Source of the DNA: Geothrix fermentans DSM 14018
GTDB lineage: Bacteria > Acidobacteriota > Holophagae > Holophagales > Holophagaceae
Direction of reading: 5' to 3'
Assembly: GCF_000428885.1 (NCBI RefSeq)
Contig: NZ_KE386810.1
Location: 580,979 to 644,978 of the forward strand
Length of the DNA: 64,000 nucleotides
Under the pieces are notes generated by a model. That model searched no databases, was not told where the DNA came from, and worked only from the letters and a program-made list of their open reading frames with translations. Positions 19,153 to 26,782 of the stretch are shown here, in pieces (position 1 is the first letter of the stretch; each line of letters starts with the position of its first letter). The translations under genes were made by a program, and so were the position numbers.

Positions 19153-19752
19153 ATGAAGCTGCCGCCGCCGCTCGAGGCCGTGGTGGAGAGCCTCCAGAAG
19201 CTTCCGGGCGTAGGGGCGAAGTCCGCCCAGCGCATGGCCCTGCACCTGCTCAAGGAGGGGCCGGAGGCCATGGCCCACCTGGCCCAACAGCTGCAGCAGG
19301 CCGCCGACAAGGTGGGCTTCTGCCAGGTCTGCGGCGCCTTCACGGACCAGCCCACCTGCCCCATCTGCCTGGATCCCCGGCGCGATCCCGCCAGCCTCGT
19401 CATCGTGGCCGAAGCCTCCAACGTGCTCAGCTTCGAACGCAGCGGCCACTTCCGGGGCCGCTACCACGTGCTGGGCGGCCTCATCTCGCCCCTGCGCGGC
19501 GTGGGGCCGGACCAGCTGCGCATCCGCGAGCTGCTCAAGCGCCTGGAGGACGGCGCCATCCAGGAGATCATCCTGGCCACCAACCCCACCGTGGACGGCG
19601 AGGCCACCGCCAGCTGGCTGGCCCGCATCCTCGAGCCCATCGGCATCCGCACCACCCGCATCGGCCTGGGCCTCCCGATCGGCAGCGATCTGGAATACGC
19701 CGACGAACTCACCCTGGACCGCGCCATGGAAGGGCGCCGGCCCATCGCATAG
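19153..19752 (+). CDS. recR: Recombination mediator RecR
   Basis: 199-aa protein of the RecFOR pathway, which loads RecA at gaps. Features in order: helix-hairpin-helix LQKLPGVGAKSAQRMALHLL, the Cys4 zinc finger CQVCGAFTDQPTCPIC, and the TOPRIM domain with VIVAEASNVLSFERSG and ILATNPTVDGEATASWL. The C-terminal GSDLEYADELTLDRAMEGRRP (Walker B-like) is also present. The length matches the family. Confidence 0.97.
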   Translation: MKLPPPLEAVVESLQKLPGVGAKSAQRMALHLLKEGPEAMAHLAQQLQQAADKVGFCQVCGAFTDQPTCPICLDPRRDPASLVIVAEASNVLSFERSGHFRGRYHVLGGLISPLRGVGPDQLRIRELLKRLEDGAIQEIILATNPTVDGEATASWLARILEPIGIRTTRIGLGLPIGSDLEYADELTLDRAMEGRRPIA

Positions 19753-19902
19753 CCAGGCCGGTACGCATCTGGATGGTGTTCGAAAGAACACCTGAGATGG
19801 AAGCGGAGCTAGAAAAGGTGATTTTCTCAGCTCTCCTCGGCTCTTCCGCATACCTCCGCTTATTCATGCCTTTTTCAAGAGCGGATGGAGGGGGAAATCC
19901 GA
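19753..19902. other. Gene-free spacer between recR and the 2Fe-2S ferredoxin
   Basis: 150 bp between convergent genes, visibly less GC-rich than the surroundings. It contains short self-complementary stretches (for example gcggag near 19804 with ctccgc near 19855) and a T run at about 19870-19874. It could act as a loose terminator region. No gene is seen. Confidence 0.4.
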
Positions 19903-20184
19903 TCAGTACTTCACGGAGACATCGCCCCGGGCCCAGGCCTGGCAGGCGAGGCGCTGATCGGGACCGGCTTTGAGCACCTCCAGCACGCGGCGCTCGGCGT
20001 TGCCCTTCTCGCTCAGGTGCTCGGCGCCCTCGACCACGGTGACGAGGCAGGTGCCACAGCGGGCGTGGCCTCCGCAGCGGTGGTTCAGGGGCACGCCGGC
20101 CCGGGCGCTGGCCGCCAGCAGCGCGGTCTCCTGTTCGCATTCCGCGGTGCCGGGTTTCTTGCCGTCGAATCGGATGGTGTGCAT
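19903..20184 (-). CDS. 2Fe-2S ferredoxin (plant/xylene-monooxygenase type)
   Basis: 93-aa ferredoxin. The cluster loop HRCGGHARCGTCLVTV supplies three Cys in a CxxxxxCxxC arrangement; the fourth is in DQRLACQAW. The order of beta strands and the GAEHLS segment fit the fer2 fold. It starts at ATG 20184; the open frame upstream is a shadow of the photolyase. The partner is unknown. Confidence 0.9.
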   Translation of the reverse strand: MHTIRFDGKKPGTAECEQETALLAASARAGVPLNHRCGGHARCGTCLVTVVEGAEHLSEKGNAERRVLEVLKAGPDQRLACQAWARGDVSVKY

Positions 20185-20243
20185 GCGATACCTGTAAGTC
20201 AATAAAACACAAGGAATCAGTGGCTTGCGCCCTTCCCACTCTA

Positions 20244-21665
20244 TCAGGGCGTGGGCCGGCCCAGGTGGTCTTTCGCCACCGCCAGGAACCGCTCCCGGGC
20301 CGCCGCGTGGTCCACGATGAGCTCCGGGTAGTCCAGGCGGCGGCGCAGGTCGCGGGGCGCCCTCCATGGCTCGTGGATGAAGGCTTCGGGACAGTCCGCC
20401 AGTTCCGGGACCCAGCGTCTGACGTAGTCGCCGCGGGGATCGAAGGTCCGCCCCTGGGTCACGGGGTTGAAGATGCGGAACCATGGCTGGGCGTCGCAGC
20501 CACACCCGGCGCTCCACTGCCAGCCCAGGTTGTTGGCAGCCCAGTCGCCATCCGTGAGCCAGCGCAGGTAGTGGGCCTCGCCCTGCCGGTAGTCGATGAG
20601 CAGGTGCTTGGCCAGGAAGCTGGCCGCCACCATGCGGGCCCGGTTGTGGACGAAGCCTTCGGCCCGCAGCTGCCGGGCCGCCGCATCCACCACCGGGTAC
20701 CCCGTGCATCCCTGCGTCCAGGCCGCCCAGCCCGCCTCGTCCTCCCGCCAGGGGAAGCCTGCGAACTCGGGACGGAAGGGGCGCTCCAGCACCTCCGGCC
20801 ACTCCCAGAGCAGGTGGTGGCTGAACTCGCGCCAGAGCAGCTCGTTCAGGTAGCGGCGGGCGGACTCGCCCGCCCCGGCCGCCGCCCCGGCCGCCGCCAC
20901 GGCCTGCCACACGGCCCGCACGGACAGCGTGCCGAACTTCAGGTCCGCGCTGAGCCGCGAGGTGCCGGGCCGGTCCATGCGATCGCGGGCGGCCCCGTAG
21001 TCCGTCAGGCGCTCCTCCACGAAGGCCTTCAGGCGCTGGCGGGCGGCCCGCTCGCCGCCTTCCTGGAGGCGCGGATTGGGAGCGAGCCCCAGGGCCTGCA
21101 TCGAAGGAATCGGCACCGCTTCGGCCCGGATGTCCGCGGGAACCGGCGGGAGCGAACGCGGGGCGGGCAGTGCCGGTTCCAGATCCAGCTTCGCCCCGCA
21201 GGCCCGCGCAAAGGGCGTGAAGATCCGGAACATGCCGCCCTGCCCGTTCCGCACCGAGCCCAGCGGCAGCAGGGTCTCCCCCTCGAACAGCCGGAAGGCG
21301 ACACCCTCTCGGGCCAGGGCCTCGCCCACCCGGCGGTCACGCTCCCGGCCGAAGGGTTCCACCCAGCGGTGGGCCAGCACCTGGTCGGCCTTCCACTTGT
21401 CGGCCAGGCGGGGCAGCACCGCCACGCTCCGCCCCTCCACCAGAATCAGCTCCGATCCCAGGTGGGCCAGGTTCGCGGCCAGGGAGGCCAGCGAGGCCAG
21501 CAGGAACTGCATCCGGTGGGGCAGCTCCCGCGCCCGGTCCGGCGCGAAGAAGTAGGGATCCAGCACGAAGAGCGGAATTACCTCGCCGGCGGCGGCCGCC
21601 TCGGACAGCGGCCCGTGGTCCGCCACGCGGAGGTCCTTGCCACGGAACCAGACGATGCTGCGCAT
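20244..21665 (-). CDS. phrB: Cryptochrome/DNA photolyase-family protein
   Basis: 473-aa flavoprotein with an N-terminal photolyase alpha/beta domain (SIVWFRGKDLRVADHGPL) and a C-terminal FAD-binding helical domain. The latter contains LSADLKFGTLSVRAVW, LLWREFSHHLLWEWPE, GCTGYPVVDAAARQL and FVHNRARMVAASFLAKHLLIDYR, then LASDGDWAANNLGWQW-like text (TDGDWAANNLGWQWSAGCG). The conserved Trp and Asn positions suggest an active CPD photolyase repairing pyrimidine dimers with blue light, but a cryptochrome role is possible. Confidence 0.93.
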   Translation of the reverse strand: MRSIVWFRGKDLRVADHGPLSEAAAAGEVIPLFVLDPYFFAPDRARELPHRMQFLLASLASLAANLAHLGSELILVEGRSVAVLPRLADKWKADQVLAHRWVEPFGRERDRRVGEALAREGVAFRLFEGETLLPLGSVRNGQGGMFRIFTPFARACGAKLDLEPALPAPRSLPPVPADIRAEAVPIPSMQALGLAPNPRLQEGGERAARQRLKAFVEERLTDYGAARDRMDRPGTSRLSADLKFGTLSVRAVWQAVAAAGAAAGAGESARRYLNELLWREFSHHLLWEWPEVLERPFRPEFAGFPWREDEAGWAAWTQGCTGYPVVDAAARQLRAEGFVHNRARMVAASFLAKHLLIDYRQGEAHYLRWLTDGDWAANNLGWQWSAGCGCDAQPWFRIFNPVTQGRTFDPRGDYVRRWVPELADCPEAFIHEPWRAPRDLRRRLDYPELIVDHAAARERFLAVAKDHLGRPTP

Positions 21666-21715
21666 GCCGCGAGCCTAGCTGAGATCCGGGCGGGACGACA
21701 GCCGGACGATCCGCC

Positions 21716-22057
21716 TCAGATGGCCTGGCCGCCCCGTTCGCCGGTCCGGATGCGGATGCACTCCTTCAGGTCCTGGACGAAGATCTTCCCGTCGCCCACC
21801 TCGCCCTCGCCGTGGCGCGCGGTGCGGATGATGGTGTCCACGGTGATGTCCTCGAAGGCGTCGTTGCAGGCGATGGTGATCTGGATCTTGGGAATCAGGT
21901 TGGGGATCACCTTCTTGCCGCGCTGGATCGAGATCTCCTTCTGGCGCCCATGGCCGCTGACGCGGGACACGGTGATGCGCTCGATCTCCGCTTCGATGAG
22001 GGCCTCGCGGACCTCGTCGAGCTTCTCCTCCGGGATGATGGCGGTGATGAGTTTCAT
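21716..22057 (-). CDS. glnK: P-II nitrogen regulatory protein without the T-loop tyrosine
   Basis: 113-aa P-II signalling trimer subunit that senses 2-oxoglutarate and ATP/ADP. It matches the family along its length: MKLITAIIPEEKLDEVREAL, VSGHGRQK, VDTIIRTARHGEGEVGDGKIF, IRIRTGERG. The T-loop is shortened and reads QRGKKVIPNLIPK, where most members have RGAEYxVxFLPK; the uridylylated Tyr is replaced by Val (residue 50). It lies 19 bases downstream of amtB with GGAGG five bases before its ATG, so it probably gates AmtB. Confidence 0.93.
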   Translation of the reverse strand: MKLITAIIPEEKLDEVREALIEAEIERITVSRVSGHGRQKEISIQRGKKVIPNLIPKIQITIACNDAFEDITVDTIIRTARHGEGEVGDGKIFVQDLKECIRIRTGERGGQAI

Positions 22058-22076
22058 CAGAGCCTCCTGATTCAGC

Positions 22077-23399
22077 CTAGTTGAGGTTATTCAGCCCGTA
22101 GGCGCGTTCCCCGTGGATCTCATGGTCGAGGCCGGTCTTCTCCACGCCCTCCGCCACGCGGAAGCCGACCACCTTCTCCACCAGGTAGGCGATGAGCAGC
22201 GTCATGGCCACCGAGAAGACGATGGTTGTCCCCACGGCGAAGGCCTGGACCTTCAGCTGGGAGAGCAGGCCCCAGCCCGGGCTCTTGGCCGCGGCCTCGG
22301 CCCACCAGGAACCGCGGATGAAGAAGGTGAGGCCCAGGGCCCCCACGATGCCGCCGGTGCCGTGGATGCCGAAGGCGTCCAGGGAGTCGTCGTAGCCCAG
22401 GCGGTTCTTCAGCAGGATCATGCCGTAGCAGGTGCAGGAGGCGATGGCGCCGAGGGCGATGGCCCCGCCCACCTGCACCACCCCCGCGGCCGGGGTGATG
22501 ACCACCAGGCCCGCGAGGATGCCCGAGGCCATGCCCAGGCTGGTGGGCTTGTCCTCGCGGATGATCTCGATGAGCATCCAGGTGAGGGCGCCGGCTGCCG
22601 CGGCCACCTGGGTGACCGTGAGGGCCCGGGCCGTCTCCAGGTTCGAGGCGATGGAGGAGCCCGCATTGAAGCCGAACCAGCCCACCCACAGCAGGCCGGC
22701 GCCGATGAGGGTGAAGGTCAGGTTGTTGGGGGCCATGGCGGTCTTGGGATAGCCGTGGCGGGCGCCCAGGAAGAGGGCCAGGGCCAGGCCGGCCACGCCC
22801 GAGGAGATGTGCACCACGGTGCCGCCGGCGAAGTCGATGGCCCCCTTGGCGCCGAGGTTGAAGAAGTAGCCGTCGGAGGCCCACACCCAGTGGCAGAGCG
22901 GGCAGTAGACGAGGAGCACCCACAGGGTGATGAAGGTGACCCAGCCCCGGAAGGAGATGCGCTCGGCCACCGCCCCGGCGATCAGGGCCGGAGTGATGAT
23001 GGCGAACTTGCCCTGGAACATGGCGAAGGCGTACTCGGGCACGCCAGCCGGAAGGATCGTATGGTCGATGCCGCGCAGGAGCACCAGGTCCCGGCTCCAG
23101 CCCACCAGACCGCCGAGGGCGTTGGGACCGAAGCTCAGCGCGTAGCCCACGACCGTCCAGAGCACGCCCACCACGGCCATGGCCGAGAACGAGTGCATCA
23201 TCGTCCCCAGCACGTTCTTGGTGCGCACCAGGCCGCCGTAGAACATGGCGAGCCCGGGCACCATCAGCAGCACCAGGGTCGTGGAGGTCAGCATCCACGC
23301 CGTGGTCCCCGTGTCGTTCACCGGGGCGCTCCCCGCCGCGGCCAGGGGGAGCCCCGCGCCCAGGATGGCGGCGAAAGGAAGGAGTCGCGTCCAGGTCAT
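22077..23399 (-). CDS. amtB: Ammonium transporter
   Basis: 440-aa Amt/Rh channel with a cleavable N-terminal signal-like helix, then 11 membrane helices. Recognisable family stretches are MVPGLAMFYGGLVRTKNVL, GGTVVHISSGVAGLALAL (first pore His) and AFGIHGTGGIVGALGL (second pore His). The cytoplasmic tail is short. The ATG at 23399 has GGAGGAACC just upstream. It is the first gene of an amtB-glnK pair, probably induced by nitrogen limitation. Confidence 0.96.
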   Translation of the reverse strand: MTWTRLLPFAAILGAGLPLAAAGSAPVNDTGTTAWMLTSTTLVLLMVPGLAMFYGGLVRTKNVLGTMMHSFSAMAVVGVLWTVVGYALSFGPNALGGLVGWSRDLVLLRGIDHTILPAGVPEYAFAMFQGKFAIITPALIAGAVAERISFRGWVTFITLWVLLVYCPLCHWVWASDGYFFNLGAKGAIDFAGGTVVHISSGVAGLALALFLGARHGYPKTAMAPNNLTFTLIGAGLLWVGWFGFNAGSSIASNLETARALTVTQVAAAAGALTWMLIEIIREDKPTSLGMASGILAGLVVITPAAGVVQVGGAIALGAIASCTCYGMILLKNRLGYDDSLDAFGIHGTGGIVGALGLTFFIRGSWWAEAAAKSPGWGLLSQLKVQAFAVGTTIVFSVAMTLLIAYLVEKVVGFRVAEGVEKTGLDHEIHGERAYGLNNLN

Positions 23400-23554
23400 C
23401 GGTTCCTCCGGGGAAGCGGGGTGGGCCTGCCTGAGAAATGGAGACGGAAAGTCTACCTTTGAATCAATCAATTTAATGAACAGATGACAAATCATTAAAA
23501 TAATTGATACACGTATAACAGGCCCCCGGTGCCGAGGCGGGAAAACGCCAGAAC
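23400..23554 (-). promoter_or_regulatory. AT-rich leader/promoter region of amtB
   Basis: 155-bp spacer upstream of amtB. Its middle (about 23450-23520) is strikingly AT-rich against the GC-rich surroundings, which is where promoter and regulator sites would be expected. I could not pick an unambiguous sigma-70 or sigma-54 element on the minus strand. Confidence 0.4.
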
Positions 23555-24067
23555 TCAGCCGTTGGCGCCGCTGGCCAGGGCGACCTGCCAAAGGCCCGTG
23601 GGGTCCGGGTGCATGAGCCACTCGGAGACCACGGGGCGCCGGGTCCAGGCCCCCATCTCCAGCTCGCGGTCAAGCTGGCCCGGGCCCCACCCGGCGTAGC
23701 CCAGGAAGAGGCGGTAGCGGGCCAGCGGATCCGCCAGCAGGGATTCCAGCAGGTCCTTGCGGTGGCTCACGAAGTGGGTGAGGTCCACCACTGTGTCCTC
23801 CTCGGCCGGCAGGCCGCCCTGCACCAGGAGGATGCCCCGCTGCGGGTCCACGGGTCCGCCTCGCCAGGCGGTGGCTTCCTCGGAACCCTCATAGTCCAGT
23901 CCCCCCTCCTCGCCGACCTGGGCCAGGGCCAGCGGCAGGGGCCGGTTGAGGATCAACCCGAGGGCGCCCTCCTCGTCATGCTCCACGATCAGCACCACGG
24001 TATGCAGGAAGTTGGGGTCCAGGAGGGAGGGGCTGGCCACCAGGAGGCAAGGGGCTTCGGGCGTCAT
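23555..24067 (-). CDS. YqgE/AlgH-family protein
   Basis: 170-aa soluble protein of the UPF0301 (YqgE/AlgH) family. It begins with PCLLVASPSLLDPNFLHTVV and continues with EHDEEGALGLILNRPL, WRGGPVDPQRGILLVQ and FLGYAGWGPGQLDRELEMGAW, all hallmark stretches. Biochemical function is unsettled; AlgH affects exopolysaccharide regulation in Pseudomonas. It ends 155 bp before amtB and is divergent from the membrane protein at 24124. Confidence 0.93.
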   Translation of the reverse strand: MTPEAPCLLVASPSLLDPNFLHTVVLIVEHDEEGALGLILNRPLPLALAQVGEEGGLDYEGSEEATAWRGGPVDPQRGILLVQGGLPAEEDTVVDLTHFVSHRKDLLESLLADPLARYRLFLGYAGWGPGQLDRELEMGAWTRRPVVSEWLMHPDPTGLWQVALASGANG

Positions 24068-24123
24068 GATGCGGAAGATGATAGCCCAGCGTTCCAGGCC
24101 CCGGACCCGGATAGCCTGGAGGG

Positions 24124-24864
24124 ATGCGCACGCCCATGCCGTCCCACCTCGGCGCCCTCCGTGAGGGCCTCGCCATGCTCCGCCGCCATCCCCTGCCCTT
24201 CCTCGGGCTGGCCGTGATGGCCATGGCCCTCGCCCAGCTGGGACCGGTCTTGGAGCTGGCGGCGCGGGTGGGGCCCAGCCTGCTGATCCAGCCGATCTTC
24301 GGATTCGCGGGGCTGCTGCCCCTGGAGATGTATTTCATCCCCCGCATGCAGGCGCAACTCGACGCGGAACTCCGCGATGCGCCGGGCAACCCCGCCAGAA
24401 GCTGGCGCGAGGTCTTCGAAGGGCGCTGGCTGAGGGCCTTCCTCCTGCGCCTGGGCCTCAGCGTGGCCATTGGCCTGGGCCTGCTGTGCTTCCTGATTCC
24501 GGGCATCCTGGTCCTCACGCTCTTCGGCTGGGCTCCCCTGCGCGTGCTGCTGCGGGGGGACGCCCCTGTTCCTGCCCTGCGCTGGAGCCAGACCGCCATG
24601 GCCCGCCAGTGGCCGCGGATCGTCCAGGCCGTGCTGGCCATGCTGCTGGTGGCCCTGGTCTACCAGATCGCCGCGGGCTGGGCCCTGGATCGCCTGCTGC
24701 CGGCCGTGGACCCGGAGGTGGGGCCCGGCGCCCTGCTCCGCCTGAAGCACCCTGCCTTCTGGATCTTCAACCTGCTGGGCGGCGCCCTGAATCTCTGGCT
24801 CAGCTGCTCCCTGCTGGCCCTGTACCACCGGCTGGAAGCGGCCACCGCCGCCCCGGCGCCCTGA
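24124..24864 (+). CDS. Polytopic membrane protein of unknown function
   Basis: 246-aa integral membrane protein with about five to six hydrophobic helices. Examples are LAVMAMALAQLGPVLELAA, a segment around GLLCFLIPGILVLTLFGWAPL, and VQAVLAMLLVALVYQIAAGWA. The pattern of amphipathic N-terminus plus FLIPGILV...W resembles glycerophosphodiester-phosphodiesterase membrane-domain or DUF975-like proteins, which is only a resemblance. GGAGGG lies directly before ATG 24124, so ATG 24136 (12 bases further) may be the real start. Confidence 0.7.
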   Translation: MRTPMPSHLGALREGLAMLRRHPLPFLGLAVMAMALAQLGPVLELAARVGPSLLIQPIFGFAGLLPLEMYFIPRMQAQLDAELRDAPGNPARSWREVFEGRWLRAFLLRLGLSVAIGLGLLCFLIPGILVLTLFGWAPLRVLLRGDAPVPALRWSQTAMARQWPRIVQAVLAMLLVALVYQIAAGWALDRLLPAVDPEVGPGALLRLKHPAFWIFNLLGGALNLWLSCSLLALYHRLEAATAAPAP

Positions 24865-25080
24865 TCAGGCCTCGTCGTCGAAGAACCCGGGATCCTCGAT
24901 CTCGATCAGCTCCCCGGCCTCCAGGGCCCGCCGCTGCTCCACGGTGAGGGGGGCCTCCGCCCAGCGCGGGTCCGTCTTGCCATGGAGGAAGTGAGCCGAA
25001 GGCTCAGCGGCCTCGAAGTCCTCACGGCGGCGCCAGAGGTGCACCCAGCCCACGTGGTTGATGCGGGCCCAGACCTTCAC
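24865..25080 (-). CDS. Small protein of unknown function, coupled to mog
   Basis: 71-aa acidic protein, not recognised. It starts with a GTG at 25080 that overlaps the TGA of the mog-like gene (GTGA). GGAGG lies nine bases upstream of the GTG. The sequence has KVWARINHVGWVHLWRRRED and an acidic C-terminus (EDPGFFDDEA). No signal peptide or membrane helix is present. It ends directly beside the stop of the convergent membrane-protein gene. Coupling suggests it belongs with purE-mog. Confidence 0.6.
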   Translation of the reverse strand: MKVWARINHVGWVHLWRRREDFEAAEPSAHFLHGKTDPRWAEAPLTVEQRRALEAGELIEIEDPGFFDDEA

Positions 25081-25562
25081 GTGCAGGGTCCTCCGGCCGC
25101 GCCCTCCTTCCGCAGCACGGAGACCGCGTGCAGGAGGAGGGGCCAGGCCAGCTGGATCTGCTCCAGGGCGGCGGCGGGCCGGCCGGAGAGGTTGAGGATC
25201 ACAGTCCGGCCCGCAATGCCGCACACGGCCCGGCTGGCGAAGGCCAGGGGATGGCCGCCCTTGGCGCGGATCAGCTCGCAGATGCCCGGCGCCTCGCGCT
25301 CCATGACGCGACGCGTGGCCTCGGGCGTGGTGTCTCGGGGGCCGAAGCCCGTCCCCCCGCAGGTGAGCACCAGGGGCGCATCTGCGGCCACCGCGGCACG
25401 CAGGTCCGCCTCCAGGGCCGCCGGATCATCCGGCATCAGCGATGCGGTCACGGCCTTCACCCCCTGCCCCTTGAGCCACGACGTCAGCAGTGGCGTGGAC
25501 TGATCCTGGTACTCGCCCCGGGAGGCGCGGTCGGACAGGGTGATGAGGTGGACGCGATCCAT
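25077..25562 (-). CDS. Molybdopterin adenylyltransferase / MoaB-Mog-family protein
   Basis: 161-aa protein of the MoaB/Mog fold, which adenylylates molybdopterin in molybdenum cofactor synthesis. It shows RVHLITLSDRASRGEYQDQS, VLTCGGTGFGPRDTTPEAT (the MPT-binding GGTG motif) and GRTVILNLSGRPAAA. Active MogA usually has a Pro/Ser-rich LPGxP end motif; here it is LSGRP. It begins one base after the purE stop and overlaps the next small gene by four bases. Confidence 0.88.
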   Translation of the reverse strand: MDRVHLITLSDRASRGEYQDQSTPLLTSWLKGQGVKAVTASLMPDDPAALEADLRAAVAADAPLVLTCGGTGFGPRDTTPEATRRVMEREAPGICELIRAKGGHPLAFASRAVCGIAGRTVILNLSGRPAAALEQIQLAWPLLLHAVSVLRKEGAAGGPCT

Positions 25563-25563
25563 G

Positions 25564-26061
25564 TCAGGGCATCACGAGGGTGTCGTCCGCCAGCGCCTTC
25601 TCGGTCTGCGCCTGGCGGTGGGCCAGGTAGCGGTCGCGGATGCCCGCATCCGTGAGCGAGAGGATCGAGGTGGCCAGCAGGGCGGCATTGATGGCGCCGG
25701 CCTTGCCGATGGCCAGGGTGCCCACGGGAATGCCCGAGGGCATCTGCACCGTGGAGAGCAGCGCGTCCATGCCTTCCGTGGCCCAGCCCTTCATGGGCAC
25801 GCCCAGCACGGGCAGATGCGTCTTGCTTGCGCAGACGCCCGCCAGGTGCGCCGCGCCACCCGCCGCCGCGATGATCACCTTCAGGCCCCGCCCTTCGGCG
25901 CCCCTGCAGAACTCGACCACCTTCTCCGGCGTCCGGTGCGCGCTGGCCACATGGGCCTCGAAGGGAACACCCAGGCTCTTCAGGGTCAGCGCCGTGTGCT
26001 GCATGGTCTCCCAGTCATTCTTGGAGCCCATCAGGATGCCCACCAGGGGAGTCGTCGTCAT
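25564..26061 (-). CDS. purE: N5-carboxyaminoimidazole ribonucleotide mutase (class I PurE)
   Basis: 165-aa enzyme of purine synthesis converting N5-CAIR to CAIR. It has VGILMGSKNDWETM, FEAHVASAHRTPEK (with the class I SAHR motif), IIAAAGGAAHLAGV, LGVPMKGWATEGMDALLS and VQMPSGIPVGTLAIGKAGAINAALLA. The ATG at 26061 has GAGG five bases upstream. purK is not adjacent. It is the first gene of purE-mog-small protein. Confidence 0.96.
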   Translation of the reverse strand: MTTTPLVGILMGSKNDWETMQHTALTLKSLGVPFEAHVASAHRTPEKVVEFCRGAEGRGLKVIIAAAGGAAHLAGVCASKTHLPVLGVPMKGWATEGMDALLSTVQMPSGIPVGTLAIGKAGAINAALLATSILSLTDAGIRDRYLAHRQAQTEKALADDTLVMP

Positions 26062-26150
26062 GGAGACCTCAGAGAGTGGTTGCCGGGATGGATGAGAAAG
26101 GCCGGACGCAGAGAAGATTCCCTCATCCTCCCGCGCTTCTTCATCCTGGC

Positions 26151-26243
26151 TCATCTCTTTTGAAAATACAATTTAGCCAAGATAAAGAGGATGGACTGGA
26201 TGACTATGCTGATGGCATCCAGAGCGGCCCAGCTCTGCTGCAT
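26151..26243 (-). CDS. Possible 30-aa single-helix membrane peptide
   Basis: A short ORF starting at ATG 26243 encodes MQQSWAALDAI followed by a strongly hydrophobic helix and a basic end (KLYFQKR). GGAG lies three bases before the ATG, which is close. It falls in the 240-bp gap between purE and the lipoprotein gene, and its AT-rich end differs from the neighbours. It may be a real peptide, a remnant, or chance. Confidence 0.2.
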   Translation of the reverse strand: MQQSWAALDAISIVIQSILFILAKLYFQKR

Positions 26244-26301
26244 CTGCTCCAGGAGGGACCCGGTCCCGACCTCACCCTGGGTCCCACCGGAGGAAGCGGA
26301 A

Positions 26302-26715
26302 TCACCACCTCGCCCACCCCAGCGCCCAGAGGATGCCCAGGAAGGCCAGGGCCTCCTGGTCGTCCGGGTCCATGCGCTGGTTGCGGTCACGGAGCTCTTC
26401 TGGGCCGGGACCGCGCATGACGACGCGGTGGGTGTCCTGGGCGGGATCCTCCAGCAGCACCCAGTCGGGGGCCGTGCGGCCCACCACGGCGGCGCCGATG
26501 CGCGGCGGGCCTGGTTTCCAGCGGACTTCCAGGGGTTCCCACTGTCCGGCGTTCATCACCCGCCAGGGACCTTCCGTCGGCGCCACCGCCAGGTCCAGCG
26601 CCGCGTCCCGGTCCAGGTAGCGCACGATGAGGCGCGCCTGCGGCGCCGCCACGGCCTCGGGCTTCCGGCAGCCGAGGCCAGCCAGCACCAGCAGCGCCAC
26701 CAGGACCAGACGCAT
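26302..26715 (-). CDS. Putative lipoprotein of unknown function
   Basis: 137-aa protein with an N-terminal signal (MRLVLVALLVLAGLGC) whose Cys could be lipidated, although Gly at -3 is not the classic lipobox. The mature part begins RKPEAVAAPQARLIVRYLDRDA and has a RTAPDWVLLEDPAQDTHRVV segment. A weak hydrophobic stretch (ALAFLGILWALGWA) is at the C-terminus. It has no recognisable domain. GGAGG is four bases before the ATG. It lies just downstream of the amidase gene on the same strand. Confidence 0.7.
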   Translation of the reverse strand: MRLVLVALLVLAGLGCRKPEAVAAPQARLIVRYLDRDAALDLAVAPTEGPWRVMNAGQWEPLEVRWKPGPPRIGAAVVGRTAPDWVLLEDPAQDTHRVVMRGPGPEELRDRNQRMDPDDQEALAFLGILWALGWARW

Positions 26716-26782
26716 GGGACCTCCGCACCCATTCTGATGCTTTTCCTTCCGGCGCCAAGGGCACCTTGGCGCAGCTCCGCAG

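Noticed and set aside
19709..20239. Minus-strand frame across the recR-ferredoxin spacer
   Set aside because: It is mostly intergenic or antisense and has no motifs. The ferredoxin frame explains this region.
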